Shown in pieces: positions 30,049 to 38,227 of a stretch of DNA of 43,985 nt. Numbering within the stretch: position 1 is the first letter of the stretch; the number at the start of each line of letters is the position of its first letter. The notes beneath the pieces are model-generated. The model was not told the origin of the DNA, did not search any database, and saw only the letters and a program-made list of their open reading frames with translations. The DNA is from Patescibacteria group bacterium (GTDB lineage Bacteria; Patescibacteriota; Minisyncoccia; Phycocordibacterales; SBAW01), in assembly GCA_028866155.1 (NCBI GenBank), contig JAGWIT010000002.1, forward strand, positions 1 through 43,985, written 5' to 3'. The translations under genes and the position numbers were made by a program.

Positions 30049-30290
30049 AAAGGAAACGAATAACGATTAGCCGTGAAAAGAATACTCATAATTCTAAACT
30101 CCACCCCTCTCGGCAAAAAGATTCTCACGCCGCGCGTCGACGCTCCTCCTCTTGCGCATTAAAAATATATGACCAGGACCCAGAAGAGCTTCTTAGCTGG
30201 TTCGAACTCTGTCCCGAGCAAGTCCGCTCTAGAAGAATCAGGGGAGAGAATTGTCTCTTTCGCCTTGAAAACGCTTTAAGGCTATACTAA
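30045..30290 (+). CDS. Possible 81-residue basic protein, translationally coupled
   Basis: A GTG start overlaps the TGA of the preceding gene (GTGA). The predicted protein is very basic in its first half (MKRKRITISREKNTHNSKLH) and has a mixed second half (DPEELLSWFELCPEQVR). It has no relatives I know. It could be a DNA- or RNA-binding partner of the upstream protein, or a chance reading frame; the composition fits the AT-rich segment only partly. Confidence 0.35.
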   Translation: MKRKRITISREKNTHNSKLHPSRQKDSHAARRRSSSCALKIYDQDPEELLSWFELCPEQVRSRRIRGENCLFRLENALRLY

Positions 30291-30319
30291 GATCCACTCT
30301 GAAATATTCACCGCCGTTC

Positions 30320-30347
30320 TTGCTATTCTTCACGAAAAATTTATACT
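30320..30347 (+). promoter_or_regulatory. Promoter of the AdoMetDC-like gene
   Basis: TTGCTA and TATACT (30342-30347) are separated by 16 bp. The leader is about 37 nt and carries GGGAGG 5 bp before the ATG. Confidence 0.5.
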
Positions 30348-30390
30348 GGCGATTAGATGTTCACTTTGCGCAACAAATCGGGAGGCTGTC

Positions 30391-30966
30391 ATGTTGCAAC
30401 CACTCCTTAAGCCCGGCTCTAACCAGTCAGGAACAGGGTCGACCATGATCGCATTCGATTTTTCTGAGTGCGATGAAATCATCAATCATCCGGCGCAGTT
30501 GCGCGACGCAATTCGCGCTATCATCACGCGGCAAGGGTTAACGCCCCGGGAAAATGATTTCACGGACACGTGGGGAAGCAGGGAAGAGGGTCCTTCGACC
30601 ATCTTTATCCCGCTTAAGGAGTCTCACATCCGCTTATGGATCTTTTCTGGAATCATCAACCGCCTACTGCGCCTGTTGCTGGGGATGCTGGCATTCTTCA
30701 GGATAGAGACCTGGCCCGACCGCAAAAATCACGTAAACGGGGAGGTGCAGATTTGCAATTACAGCCGCAACAATCGCATGGCAACTGCAGAGATTGTTGT
30801 CGCGCTTGCCCAACTGTTGAAGCCGAAATTGATCTCTCTGCACATCTTTCAGCGTGGTCCCGATGAGGTTATGCGGTCTTTGCGTACGCTACATGCGCCT
30901 GCGGAGAGGTTGCTCCGCGAACTCAAGTTTCTTGAGAATCTTGAGAATGTCGAAGCCGTCGCCTGA
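30391..30966 (+). CDS. Divergent S-adenosylmethionine decarboxylase-like protein
   Basis: The 191-residue protein follows the layout of the small bacterial AdoMet decarboxylase (SpeH) fold: MIAFDFSECDEIINHPAQL (family: DxxxCD then a helix), a strand ending in KESHI (residues 76-80; the family cleaves between E and S of ESH), ETWPD (106-110; family HTWPE), VQICNYS (119-125; family FTCGD) and LKPKLISLHIFQRG. Two things are odd: about 23 residues of hydrophobic/basic sequence (RLWIFSGIINRLLRLLLGML, 81-100) separate ESHI from the TWP motif, and the His normally before TWP is Glu. Self-cleavage to a pyruvoyl enzyme is therefore doubtful. No other polyamine genes are nearby. Confidence 0.5.
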   Translation: MLQPLLKPGSNQSGTGSTMIAFDFSECDEIINHPAQLRDAIRAIITRQGLTPRENDFTDTWGSREEGPSTIFIPLKESHIRLWIFSGIINRLLRLLLGMLAFFRIETWPDRKNHVNGEVQICNYSRNNRMATAEIVVALAQLLKPKLISLHIFQRGPDEVMRSLRTLHAPAERLLRELKFLENLENVEAVA

Positions 30967-30987
30967 CAAGCGACGGCCTTTCTTTTT
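30955..30987 (+). terminator. Intrinsic terminator overlapping the stop codon
   Basis: Perfect 8-bp stem GCCGTCGC/GCGACGGC followed by a T-rich run; the TGA stop lies in the loop. Confidence 0.85.
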
Positions 30988-31014
30988 ATAAAATTATCCG
31001 ATAGAGTTTTTAAC

Positions 31015-31088
31015 GCACCCTTAGCTCAGTTGGCTAGAGCGCGCCCTTCACACGGGCGAGGTCGCAGGTTCGAGCCCTGCAGGGTGCA
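31015..31088 (+). tRNA. tRNA-Val(CAC)
   Basis: Acceptor GCACCCT/AGGGTGC, D-stem GCTC/GAGC, anticodon stem CGCCC/GGGCG around TTCACAC (anticodon CAC), T-stem GCAGG/CCTGC with TTCGAGC, and discriminator A. No encoded CCA. Confidence 0.95.
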
Positions 31089-31138
31089 CAAAACTCTTTT
31101 TATTGCTATATTTTTACCCATTGGTGATACGCAGTGTT

Positions 31139-31154
31139 GGGATGTCTTATAGTG
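31139..31154 (+). repeat. Duplicated 5' segment of the tRNA-Pro-like gene
   Basis: GGGATGTCTTATAGTG is repeated exactly at 31190-31205, inside the tRNA-Pro-like gene 51 bp downstream. The rest of the upstream copy does not fold as a tRNA, so this looks like a partial duplication or remnant. Confidence 0.6.
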
Positions 31155-31188
31155 CATTTAGTGCATTGCGCGCCATCGGAAACAGAGT

Positions 31189-31259
31189 CGGGATGTCTTA
31201 TAGTGGCATTATACGCGCTTCGGGTGCGCGAAACCCGAGTTCGATTCTCGGCATCCCGA
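31189..31259 (+). tRNA. tRNA-Pro(CGG), unusual: weak D-stem, extended acceptor helix
   Basis: Acceptor CGGGATG/CATCCCG, anticodon stem CGCGC/GCGCG around TTCGGGT (anticodon CGG), T-stem CCGAG/CTCGG with TTCGATT, discriminator A. The D-arm (TTATAGTGGCATTATA) gives only about three AT pairs. The flanks continue the acceptor helix: 31177-31188 pairs with 31259-31270 (12 pairs including one G-T), so the mature ends lie inside a 19-bp helix. It could be functional with odd processing or be a tRNA-derived element. Confidence 0.75.
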
Positions 31260-31304
31260 CTCTGTTTCTGAAAATGTAAATGGGTGCAGGAGTGTTATGA
31301 GCCG

Positions 31305-31375
31305 GGGCCCGTAGTTAAGTGGTACAACGCGGCATTCGCATTGTCGAGACGCGAGTTCGATTCTCGCCGGGTCCA
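31305..31375 (+). tRNA. tRNA-Ala(CGC)
   Basis: Acceptor GGGCCCG/CGGGTCC with the G3-U70 identity pair, short D-stem GTT/AAC, anticodon stem CGGCA/TGTCG around TTCGCAT (anticodon CGC), T-stem GCGAG/CTCGC with TTCGATT. CC follows the discriminator but the CCA is not complete. Confidence 0.92.
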
Positions 31376-31411
31376 CCGAGGATGCTTTTTTGTGTTAACA
31401 TGCGCATTTGT

Positions 31412-31915
31412 ATGACGTTGACCACGCACGCGATAGTCGGGGCCGCGGCAGCGAGCCTGTTTCCCGCGCAACCAATCGCGGCTTTTGCCGCCGGATTCGC
31501 GAGCCACTTCGCGATAGACGCCATCCCGCACTGGGATTATGAGCCGGCCTCGGCGGTTAAGGACAAACACAATCCTCTCGCGACCGACATGATCATCGGC
31601 AAGGCGTTTTTTGAGGACTTAGCCGTGATAGCGGGAGATGCACTCCTGGGTCTCGCGCTCAGCGTGCTGATTTTTAACGCATGGCTCTTTCATGTCCCGC
31701 TGTTGATAGTCGTCATAGGCGTCGTCGCCGGCATTTTGCCCGACCCGCTCCAGTTTTTGTACTACAAGACGCGGTCAAAAATCCTTGAGCCGCTGCAGAG
31801 GTTCCACCAGTGGATACAAAAACCGAGCCCGATAGGTGTGGCGCCGTGGATAGGCGTGGGGCTCCAGTGTGCGCTGGTCGTGATGGTCATCGCGCTTCTT
31901 AAGTTATTTATCTGA
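31412..31915 (+). CDS. Integral membrane protein, possibly YdjM-like metal hydrolase
   Basis: A 167-residue protein from the ATG MTLTTHAIVGAAAAS. It has about four membrane segments and polar motifs between them: the first His in TTHAIVG, SHFAIDAIPHWDYE, and VVAGILPDPLQFLYY. The H...SH..(I)D..PH pattern resembles YdjM-type inner membrane hydrolases, but the match is loose. In-frame codons upstream run through tRNA-Ala(CGC), so the start must be near 31400-31412; a TGTTAACAT box (about 31391-31399) supports it. The end overlaps the converging gene's stop by 12 bp. Confidence 0.65.
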   Translation: MTLTTHAIVGAAAASLFPAQPIAAFAAGFASHFAIDAIPHWDYEPASAVKDKHNPLATDMIIGKAFFEDLAVIAGDALLGLALSVLIFNAWLFHVPLLIVVIGVVAGILPDPLQFLYYKTRSKILEPLQRFHQWIQKPSPIGVAPWIGVGLQCALVVMVIALLKLFI

Positions 31916-32431
31916 AGGCGAAGCCTGCGCGCCGGTGCTTGAAGAGAGCACGGCCGCGGCGCCTAAAGCTCCTTGGAGCTCGGCAACGACCGGTATGAGC
32001 GAGGTCTGCGTGGCGCTTGAAACTTGCGCACTGGTGCTGGCAAGCAGTTCTTGGTGCACCGCAAGCATGGTTTTAAGTTTTGCGGCGATGCTCGCGGCGT
32101 CCGCGGTGTCGCCGGCCGCTTTGAGCTTGGTTATCATTGAACCGACGTCATACAGATGAGCGTCAAAGTTGTCGGTGATGTCCGTTTGGGCTCCTGCTCC
32201 GAGGCTCCCGCTTTGCGCGAGCTGCTCGGCCTCGTCGAGGCGGGTTTTCATGAGGCTCACGTCCCAATCGGCGCGTGCCGCATTGCTGAGCGCGAACGCG
32301 CCTGCGACGTTTTCATCGACATGCACCTTGACGGGGTAGAGCAATTGCCCGGGCAAAGCGCTCTGCGCGGCGACCGATACGCCGCCGCCAACGACTAACG
32401 CAGCGGCTAAAGCTACGGCGATAATAGGCAT
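31904..32431 (-). CDS. Exported DUF5667-like protein
   Basis: A 175-residue protein with a signal peptide (MPIIAVALAAALVVGGGVSV) followed by the DUF5667 signature SALPGQLLYPVKVHVDENVA and a mostly helical domain (about 45-155) rich in Ala/Lys/Asp (KTRLDEAEQLAQSGSLG, DAASIAAKLKTMLAVHQELL), ending in a Ser/Ala tail. DUF5667 proteins are common and uncharacterised in CPR. It has a leaderless -10 box at 32442-32437. Confidence 0.8.
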   Translation of the reverse strand: MPIIAVALAAALVVGGGVSVAAQSALPGQLLYPVKVHVDENVAGAFALSNAARADWDVSLMKTRLDEAEQLAQSGSLGAGAQTDITDNFDAHLYDVGSMITKLKAAGDTADAASIAAKLKTMLAVHQELLASTSAQVSSATQTSLIPVVAELQGALGAAAVLSSSTGAQASPSDK

Positions 32432-32436
32432 AGTTA

Positions 32437-32442
32437 AGTATA
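32437..32442 (-). promoter_or_regulatory. -10 box of the DUF5667-like gene
   Basis: On the minus strand TATACT ends 5 bp before the ATG at 32431. Confidence 0.4.
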
Positions 32443-32529
32443 CGCTAACGGCTAATGAAAGGTTCGCACCTTCATGAAGACGGGAAGGGGTCTCTGTCTC
32501 TTACCTTGACTTTGAATTCAAGCGTTTTT

Positions 32530-32538
32530 TGGTATACT
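32530..32538 (+). promoter_or_regulatory. Extended -10 promoter of the ATP synthase operon
   Basis: TGGTATACT ends 10 bp before the atpB ATG; no Shine-Dalgarno. A TTGACT lies 21 bp upstream of the -10 box, too far for a usual -35. Confidence 0.55.
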
Positions 32539-32548
32539 GGCCTTATAT

Positions 32549-33316
32549 ATGAACGGAGGGCTCAAGATATCGCTCGCGGCGGAGCGTTTGTTTATTTTGT
32601 GGGGGATACCCGTCACCAATTCGCTTTTGACCGCGTGGTGCGTCATCGTCCTGCTCGTCATCGTCGGTTACTTCGTCGGCCGCAACCCCCAGCTCATTCC
32701 CGGCAAGGTGCAGGCGGCTTTTGAATGGCTGTTTGAGTTTGTGCTCAATTACATGGAGGAGACGCTCGGCAGCCGCGAGCTCGCCGTGCGCTTCTTCCCG
32801 CTCATCGTCACTATTTTCTTTTTTATCCTTGCGTCCAACCTTTTGGAGTTCTTGCCGTTCTTCGGCAGTGTTGGGTTGTATCAAAACGGAGCGCTCGTGC
32901 CGCTGTTCCGCTCCTCATCGACCGACCTCAACACGACACTCGCACTCGCGCTCATTGCCTACTTCGTCATCGAGCTCACCGGCGTCGTGATGCTCGGGTT
33001 CTTGAGATATGGCTCAAAATTTGTTAATTTCAAAGGAGGGGCGCTCGGGTTTCTTATCGGCATTATCGAGTTCATCAGCAACCTCGCGCGTCTCATCTCG
33101 TTCTCGTTCCGGCTTTTCGGCAATATCTTTGCAGGCGAAGTGCTCATTGTCGTGGTCATTTCGTTCCTGCCCCTGGTCTTGCCCGTGCCGCTGATGCTGT
33201 TTGAGACCTTCGTCGGCCTCGTGCAGGCGGCGATATTCGCCCTTTTGACGCTCGTGTTCATCAAGATCGCAATAAGCGAGCCGCATGGCGAACATGAGCC
33301 GGCAAAAGCCCATTAA
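32549..33316 (+). CDS. atpB: F-type ATP synthase subunit a
   Basis: Subunit a forms the proton path next to the c-ring. The 255-residue membrane protein has five to six helices, the essential arginine in SFSFRLFGNIFAGEV (near residue 190) and the later VGLVQAAIFALLTLVFI helix containing the conserved Gln. It is first in the operon order a-c-b-delta-alpha-gamma-beta-epsilon. No atpI or atpZ precedes it. Confidence 0.95.
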   Translation: MNGGLKISLAAERLFILWGIPVTNSLLTAWCVIVLLVIVGYFVGRNPQLIPGKVQAAFEWLFEFVLNYMEETLGSRELAVRFFPLIVTIFFFILASNLLEFLPFFGSVGLYQNGALVPLFRSSSTDLNTTLALALIAYFVIELTGVVMLGFLRYGSKFVNFKGGALGFLIGIIEFISNLARLISFSFRLFGNIFAGEVLIVVVISFLPLVLPVPLMLFETFVGLVQAAIFALLTLVFIKIAISEPHGEHEPAKAH

Positions 33317-33345
33317 TTATCATTAGCATTAAATAGTCATTACGT

Positions 33346-33573
33346 ATGGATGTAGATTCAGCAAAAACGCTCGGGTTCGCGCTTGCGGTCGGCCTCGGCG
33401 TCATAGGTCCCGGCATCGGCATCGGCATCTTGGTGAGCAAGGCTTTGGAGGCCATCGGCCGCAATCCGGAGGCATCGGGCACGATACAAACGACCATGTT
33501 TATCGGCATCGCGTTCACCGAAGCGCTCGCTATTTTCGCTTTAGTTGTAGGTTTTATAATCAAGTTTACTTGA
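33346..33573 (+). CDS. atpE: F-type ATP synthase subunit c
   Basis: The 75-residue hairpin forms the rotor ring. Helix 1 holds GPGIGIGILVSKALEAIGRNPEA including the RNPEA loop; helix 2 has the ion-carrying Glu in GIAFTEALAIFALVVG. The positions that make Na+ sites in other bacteria (Gln in GPGxGQG and Ser/Thr after the Glu) are Ile and Ala here, so proton coupling is the better inference. Confidence 0.96.
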   Translation: MDVDSAKTLGFALAVGLGVIGPGIGIGILVSKALEAIGRNPEASGTIQTTMFIGIAFTEALAIFALVVGFIIKFT

Positions 33574-33609
33574 TTAAATATTAAGTAGTAATTCACATAT
33601 TCTTCATTA

Positions 33610-34053
33610 ATGTCAGCGGTATTAGCATCATTCGGCATAGACTGGCGACTCCTCATCATCAACACGATTAACTTCGCGTTGTTGCTTTTGGCGCTGTGGT
33701 ATTTTCTCTATGGTCCGCTCATGCGCATGCTTGAGGAGAGGCGAGCCAAAGTGGCTCAAGGAGTAGTCGACGCCGAAGCCGCGGCGCAAAAACTCCGGAT
33801 GATCGAGGAAGAGAAGGCGGGGATACTGGGCAAGGCGGGGCAGGAGGCGGACGACGTGTTGCAGAAAGCGCGCACCGCCGCAGCCGAGAAAGAGCGCGGC
33901 ATTGTCGCGGCAAGCGAAGCGCGCGCCGCAGCACTCCTCAGCGACGCCGGCAAAGAGGCCAAGGAGCTCAAGCGCCAAGCTATTGAGGAGAGCAAGCAGG
34001 AGGTCGCCAAGCTTGTGGTGCTCGGCATCGAGAAGATGCTCGCCTCAAAATAA
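33610..34053 (+). CDS. atpF: F-type ATP synthase subunit b
   Basis: The 147-residue stator subunit has one N-terminal membrane helix (LLIINTINFALLLLALWYFL) followed by a long charged helix (about 40-147) rich in Glu/Lys/Ala, ending VAKLVVLGIEKMLASK. The length is close to the usual 155-165. It is followed after 5 bp by the unusually short delta gene. Confidence 0.94.
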   Translation: MSAVLASFGIDWRLLIINTINFALLLLALWYFLYGPLMRMLEERRAKVAQGVVDAEAAAQKLRMIEEEKAGILGKAGQEADDVLQKARTAAAEKERGIVAASEARAAALLSDAGKEAKELKRQAIEESKQEVAKLVVLGIEKMLASK

Positions 34054-34058
34054 AAATC

Positions 34059-34313
34059 ATGCCTATCGCACGCATCTATGCCCAAGCGCTGTTTGAGATG
34101 GTCGAGGCAAAGCCTTCGAGCACCAAAGTGTTCTTGGCGAATCTGCAAAAAGCTCTCAAGCGCCGCGGCCATCAAAAATTATTGCCGGCCATTTTGAACG
34201 AATATCAAAAGTTGGAGACTGCCGCCGCGCGCCGCGCACTGTACGCTAAAGTAACTCCCGAAATGGAGCGCACCCGGATACTCATGCAACTGTATAGAAA
34301 GCTGACCGCCTAA
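34059..34313 (+). CDS. atpH: F-type ATP synthase subunit delta, N-terminal domain only
   Basis: The 84-residue protein begins PIARIYAQALFEMVEAKP, the delta/OSCP start, and continues through helices corresponding to the six-helix N-terminal domain that caps the alpha subunits (NLQKALKRRGHQKLLPAILN, YQKLETAAARRALYAK). Canonical delta has about 175-180 residues; the C-terminal domain that binds subunit b is absent. The stop is 7 bp before atpA, and no remnant of the missing half is present, so this looks like a stable short form, not a frameshift. Confidence 0.85.
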   Translation: MPIARIYAQALFEMVEAKPSSTKVFLANLQKALKRRGHQKLLPAILNEYQKLETAAARRALYAKVTPEMERTRILMQLYRKLTA

Positions 34314-34320
34314 ATTAAAT

Positions 34321-35892
<1,572 letters not shown>

Positions 35893-35898
35893 AATTAT

Positions 35899-36828
35899 AT
35901 GGCAGGACTCAAAGCAATAAAAACTAAAATACGCTCGATAGAAAAGACGCGCAAAGTCACCAAAGCGATGGAGGCCGTCTCGGCTGCCAAAATGCGCAAG
36001 GCGCAGAGCTCGGCGCTCTCTGCGCGCGCTTACGCAAGAGCGGCGGTCTCCATTTTGGCGCGCGTGTCGGGCTCGCGCGAACTCAAGAACCATCCATTAA
36101 CACGTCAAAGTTCTCAAAGGCCCGATAAGAGACTTTACATTGTAATAACAAGTGATAAGGGATTGGCAGGAGCTTTGAACTCTTCGGTGCTTAGGATAGT
36201 TCAGAATGAAATTACTGATTTTGAGCAATATTCACTCGAAAGACCAAAAATTATAGCTATTGGCCGCAAAGCAAACGACTTTTTTGTTAATCGTGGATAC
36301 GAAGTTGTATATCACCCAAATGTAGATATCATTGACTATTCACTTATAAATCAAATAGTTGGCGCGGCTGCGGCGCGCTTTACCGAAGGCGCGGTCGACG
36401 TGGTAAAAATCGCCTATCAAAACTTTATCTCGACCTTCGAACAAAGGCCGACCTTGCGCACCATGTTTCCGCTGTCAGTCGAAGAGCTTCAAAAAGTCGT
36501 CGATGATATCATCCCCGCGAAAGGCGCCTTTTCTGACAAAGGTCTGACCTCCGCTCAAAGCGGAGGTCAGACCTTTGTCGTCAGCTACACGGTTGAACCC
36601 AGCGAGAGCGAAGTGCTCGACGCCATTTTGCCGCGCCTCGCGGGCATTTTCGTGTATCATGCGTTGCTTGAGACCAAGGCCTCAGAGCACTCTGCTCGCA
36701 TGGTGTCGATGAAGTCGGCGAGCGACAAAGCGCAGGAATTGACGCACTCCTTCACCTTGCAGTTTAATAAAGCGCGGCAAGCGGCGATAACCAGGGAAGT
36801 ATCAGAAATTATTTCAGGAACATTATGA
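35899..36828 (+). CDS. atpG: F-type ATP synthase subunit gamma
   Basis: The 309-residue rotor shaft has the N-terminal helix MAGLKAIKTKIRSIEKTRKV plus TKAMEAVSAAKMRKA and the C-terminal helix ASDKAQELTHSFTLQFNKAR with QAAITREVSEIISG, both typical. The centre is odd in two ways: residues 213-227 come from a perfect 45-bp palindrome, and 36096-36360 is much richer in A/T than the rest of the operon. The atpD ATG overlaps its stop (ATGA). Confidence 0.95.
   Translation: MAGLKAIKTKIRSIEKTRKVTKAMEAVSAAKMRKAQSSALSARAYARAAVSILARVSGSRELKNHPLTRQSSQRPDKRLYIVITSDKGLAGALNSSVLRIVQNEITDFEQYSLERPKIIAIGRKANDFFVNRGYEVVYHPNVDIIDYSLINQIVGAAAARFTEGAVDVVKIAYQNFISTFEQRPTLRTMFPLSVEELQKVVDDIIPAKGAFSDKGLTSAQSGGQTFVVSYTVEPSESEVLDAILPRLAGIFVYHALLETKASEHSARMVSMKSASDKAQELTHSFTLQFNKARQAAITREVSEIISGTL
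36535..36579 (+). repeat. Perfect in-frame palindrome in atpG (AAAGGTC-type)
   Basis: Two 21-bp arms (36535-36555 and 36559-36579) are exact inverted copies around a CAA loop. The 45 bp begin and end on codon boundaries and encode 15 residues (DKGLTSAQSGGQTFV). The arms contain AAAGGTCTGACCT, shared with the rarA insertion apart from the central base. Confidence 0.9.
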
Positions 36829-38195
36829 AAGGACAAATAAAACAAGTCATTGGGCCGGTCGTCGACGTCTATTTTGAGGGCGAGCATTTGCCCGCGCTTC
36901 GCAACGCGCTCAAAACGAAATCAGGAGAGCGCAGTGTGACACTTGAAGTGGCACAACACCTCGGGTTAGGCCGCGTGCGCGCCATCGCTTTGCAGGACAC
37001 AACGGGCTTGGTGCGCGGTGCCGAGGTTGAAGACGTCGGTGTACCAGTGTCTGTCCCGGTGGGAGAAAAATCTTTGGGACGGCTTTTTAACGTCATCGGC
37101 GAGGCGATAGACGGCAAGCCTGCGCCCGCGAATGCGCCGCACCTGCCCATACACCGCGAGGCGCCGCCCTTTAAAGAACAGCGCACCAAAGCGGAGGTTT
37201 TTGAAACAGGAATTAAATCAATCGACTTGTTGGCGCCCTTTATCCGCGGCGGCAAGGTCGGGCTTTTCGGCGGCGCGGGCGTTGGCAAAACAGTGTTGAT
37301 GCAGGAACTTATCCACAACGTCGCCAAAGAGCACGGTGGCTACTCGGTGTTCGCGGGAGTGGGCGAGCGCGTGCGCGAAGGCAACGATTTGTATCACGAA
37401 ATGTCTGAGTCCGGCGTCATCGACAAAATGGCGATGGTCTTTGGCCAAATGAACGAGGTGCCCGGCGCCCGCGCCCGCGTGGGCCTCTCGGGCCTCACGA
37501 TGGCCGAGTACTTCCGCGACGAGATGGGCAAGGATGTTCTGCTTTTTATCGATAATATCTTTCGCTTCGTACAGGCGGGTTCGGAGGTGTCTTCGCTCCT
37601 CGGCCGCGTGCCCTCGGCCGTGGGCTATCAGCCGACCTTGGCTGAAGAAATGGGCCAACTGCAGGAGCGCATCACCTCGACCAAAAAAGGCTCCATCACC
37701 TCGGTGCAGGCGATTTATGTGCCGGCCGATGACCTCACCGACCCGGCGCCGGCCACCACCTTTGCCCACCTCGACTCGACCATTGTGTTGACTCGCGCTT
37801 TGGCGTCGCTCGGTATCTTCCCGGCCGTCGACCCGCTTGAAAGCAACTCGACCGCGCTCACCCCCGACATCGTCGGCGAAGAGCACTATCAGGTGGCGCT
37901 CGAGACCAAACAAGTACTCCAGCGCTACAAAGACTTGCAGGACATCATCGCGATTCTCGGCATCGAAGAGCTCTCCGACGATGACAAAAAAATCGTCTAC
38001 CGCGCGCGAAAGATCCAGCGCTTTCTTTCACAGCCGGTGCATGTTGCCGAAGTTTTCTCGGGCATCAAGGGCGTCTATGTGCCGGTTGCCGAAACTATCC
38101 GCTCGTTTCGCGAAATCTTAGACGGCAAACACGACGAAAAGCCCGAAAACGCATTCTATATGAAAGGCGGCATCGATTCGGTCAAAGCAGAATAA
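36825..38195 (+). CDS. atpD: F-type ATP synthase subunit beta
   Basis: The 456-residue catalytic subunit has Walker A GGAGVGKTV (near 148), GERVREGNDLYHEM with the catalytic Glu, ARVGLSGLTMAEYFRD, Walker B VLLFIDNIFRFVQAGSEVS and the nucleotide-site segment SITSVQAIYVPADDLTDPAP. It overlaps atpG by 4 bp. The gene shows no insertions, in contrast with atpG and atpA. Confidence 0.97.
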   Translation: MKGQIKQVIGPVVDVYFEGEHLPALRNALKTKSGERSVTLEVAQHLGLGRVRAIALQDTTGLVRGAEVEDVGVPVSVPVGEKSLGRLFNVIGEAIDGKPAPANAPHLPIHREAPPFKEQRTKAEVFETGIKSIDLLAPFIRGGKVGLFGGAGVGKTVLMQELIHNVAKEHGGYSVFAGVGERVREGNDLYHEMSESGVIDKMAMVFGQMNEVPGARARVGLSGLTMAEYFRDEMGKDVLLFIDNIFRFVQAGSEVSSLLGRVPSAVGYQPTLAEEMGQLQERITSTKKGSITSVQAIYVPADDLTDPAPATTFAHLDSTIVLTRALASLGIFPAVDPLESNSTALTPDIVGEEHYQVALETKQVLQRYKDLQDIIAILGIEELSDDDKKIVYRARKIQRFLSQPVHVAEVFSGIKGVYVPVAETIRSFREILDGKHDEKPENAFYMKGGIDSVKAE

Positions 38196-38197
38196 AA

Positions 38198-38218
38198 TAT
38201 CAAGGAGAGTCCTTGATA
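38198..38218 (+). promoter_or_regulatory. Hairpin covering the Shine-Dalgarno before atpC
   Basis: A perfect 9-bp inverted repeat TATCAAGGA-gag-TCCTTGATA directly precedes atpC. The AAGGAGAG that would serve as ribosome binding site is in the left arm and loop, so the hairpin could lower epsilon synthesis relative to beta. Confidence 0.55.
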
Positions 38219-38227
38219 ATTGAATCC

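Noticed and set aside
31319..31411. Upstream in-frame start for the membrane protein at 31412
   Set aside because: These codons are inside tRNA-Ala(CGC).
33346..33573. Sodium-coupled c-ring
   Set aside because: The Gln in helix 1 and Ser/Thr after the key Glu, needed for Na+ sites in known cases, are replaced by Ile and Ala.
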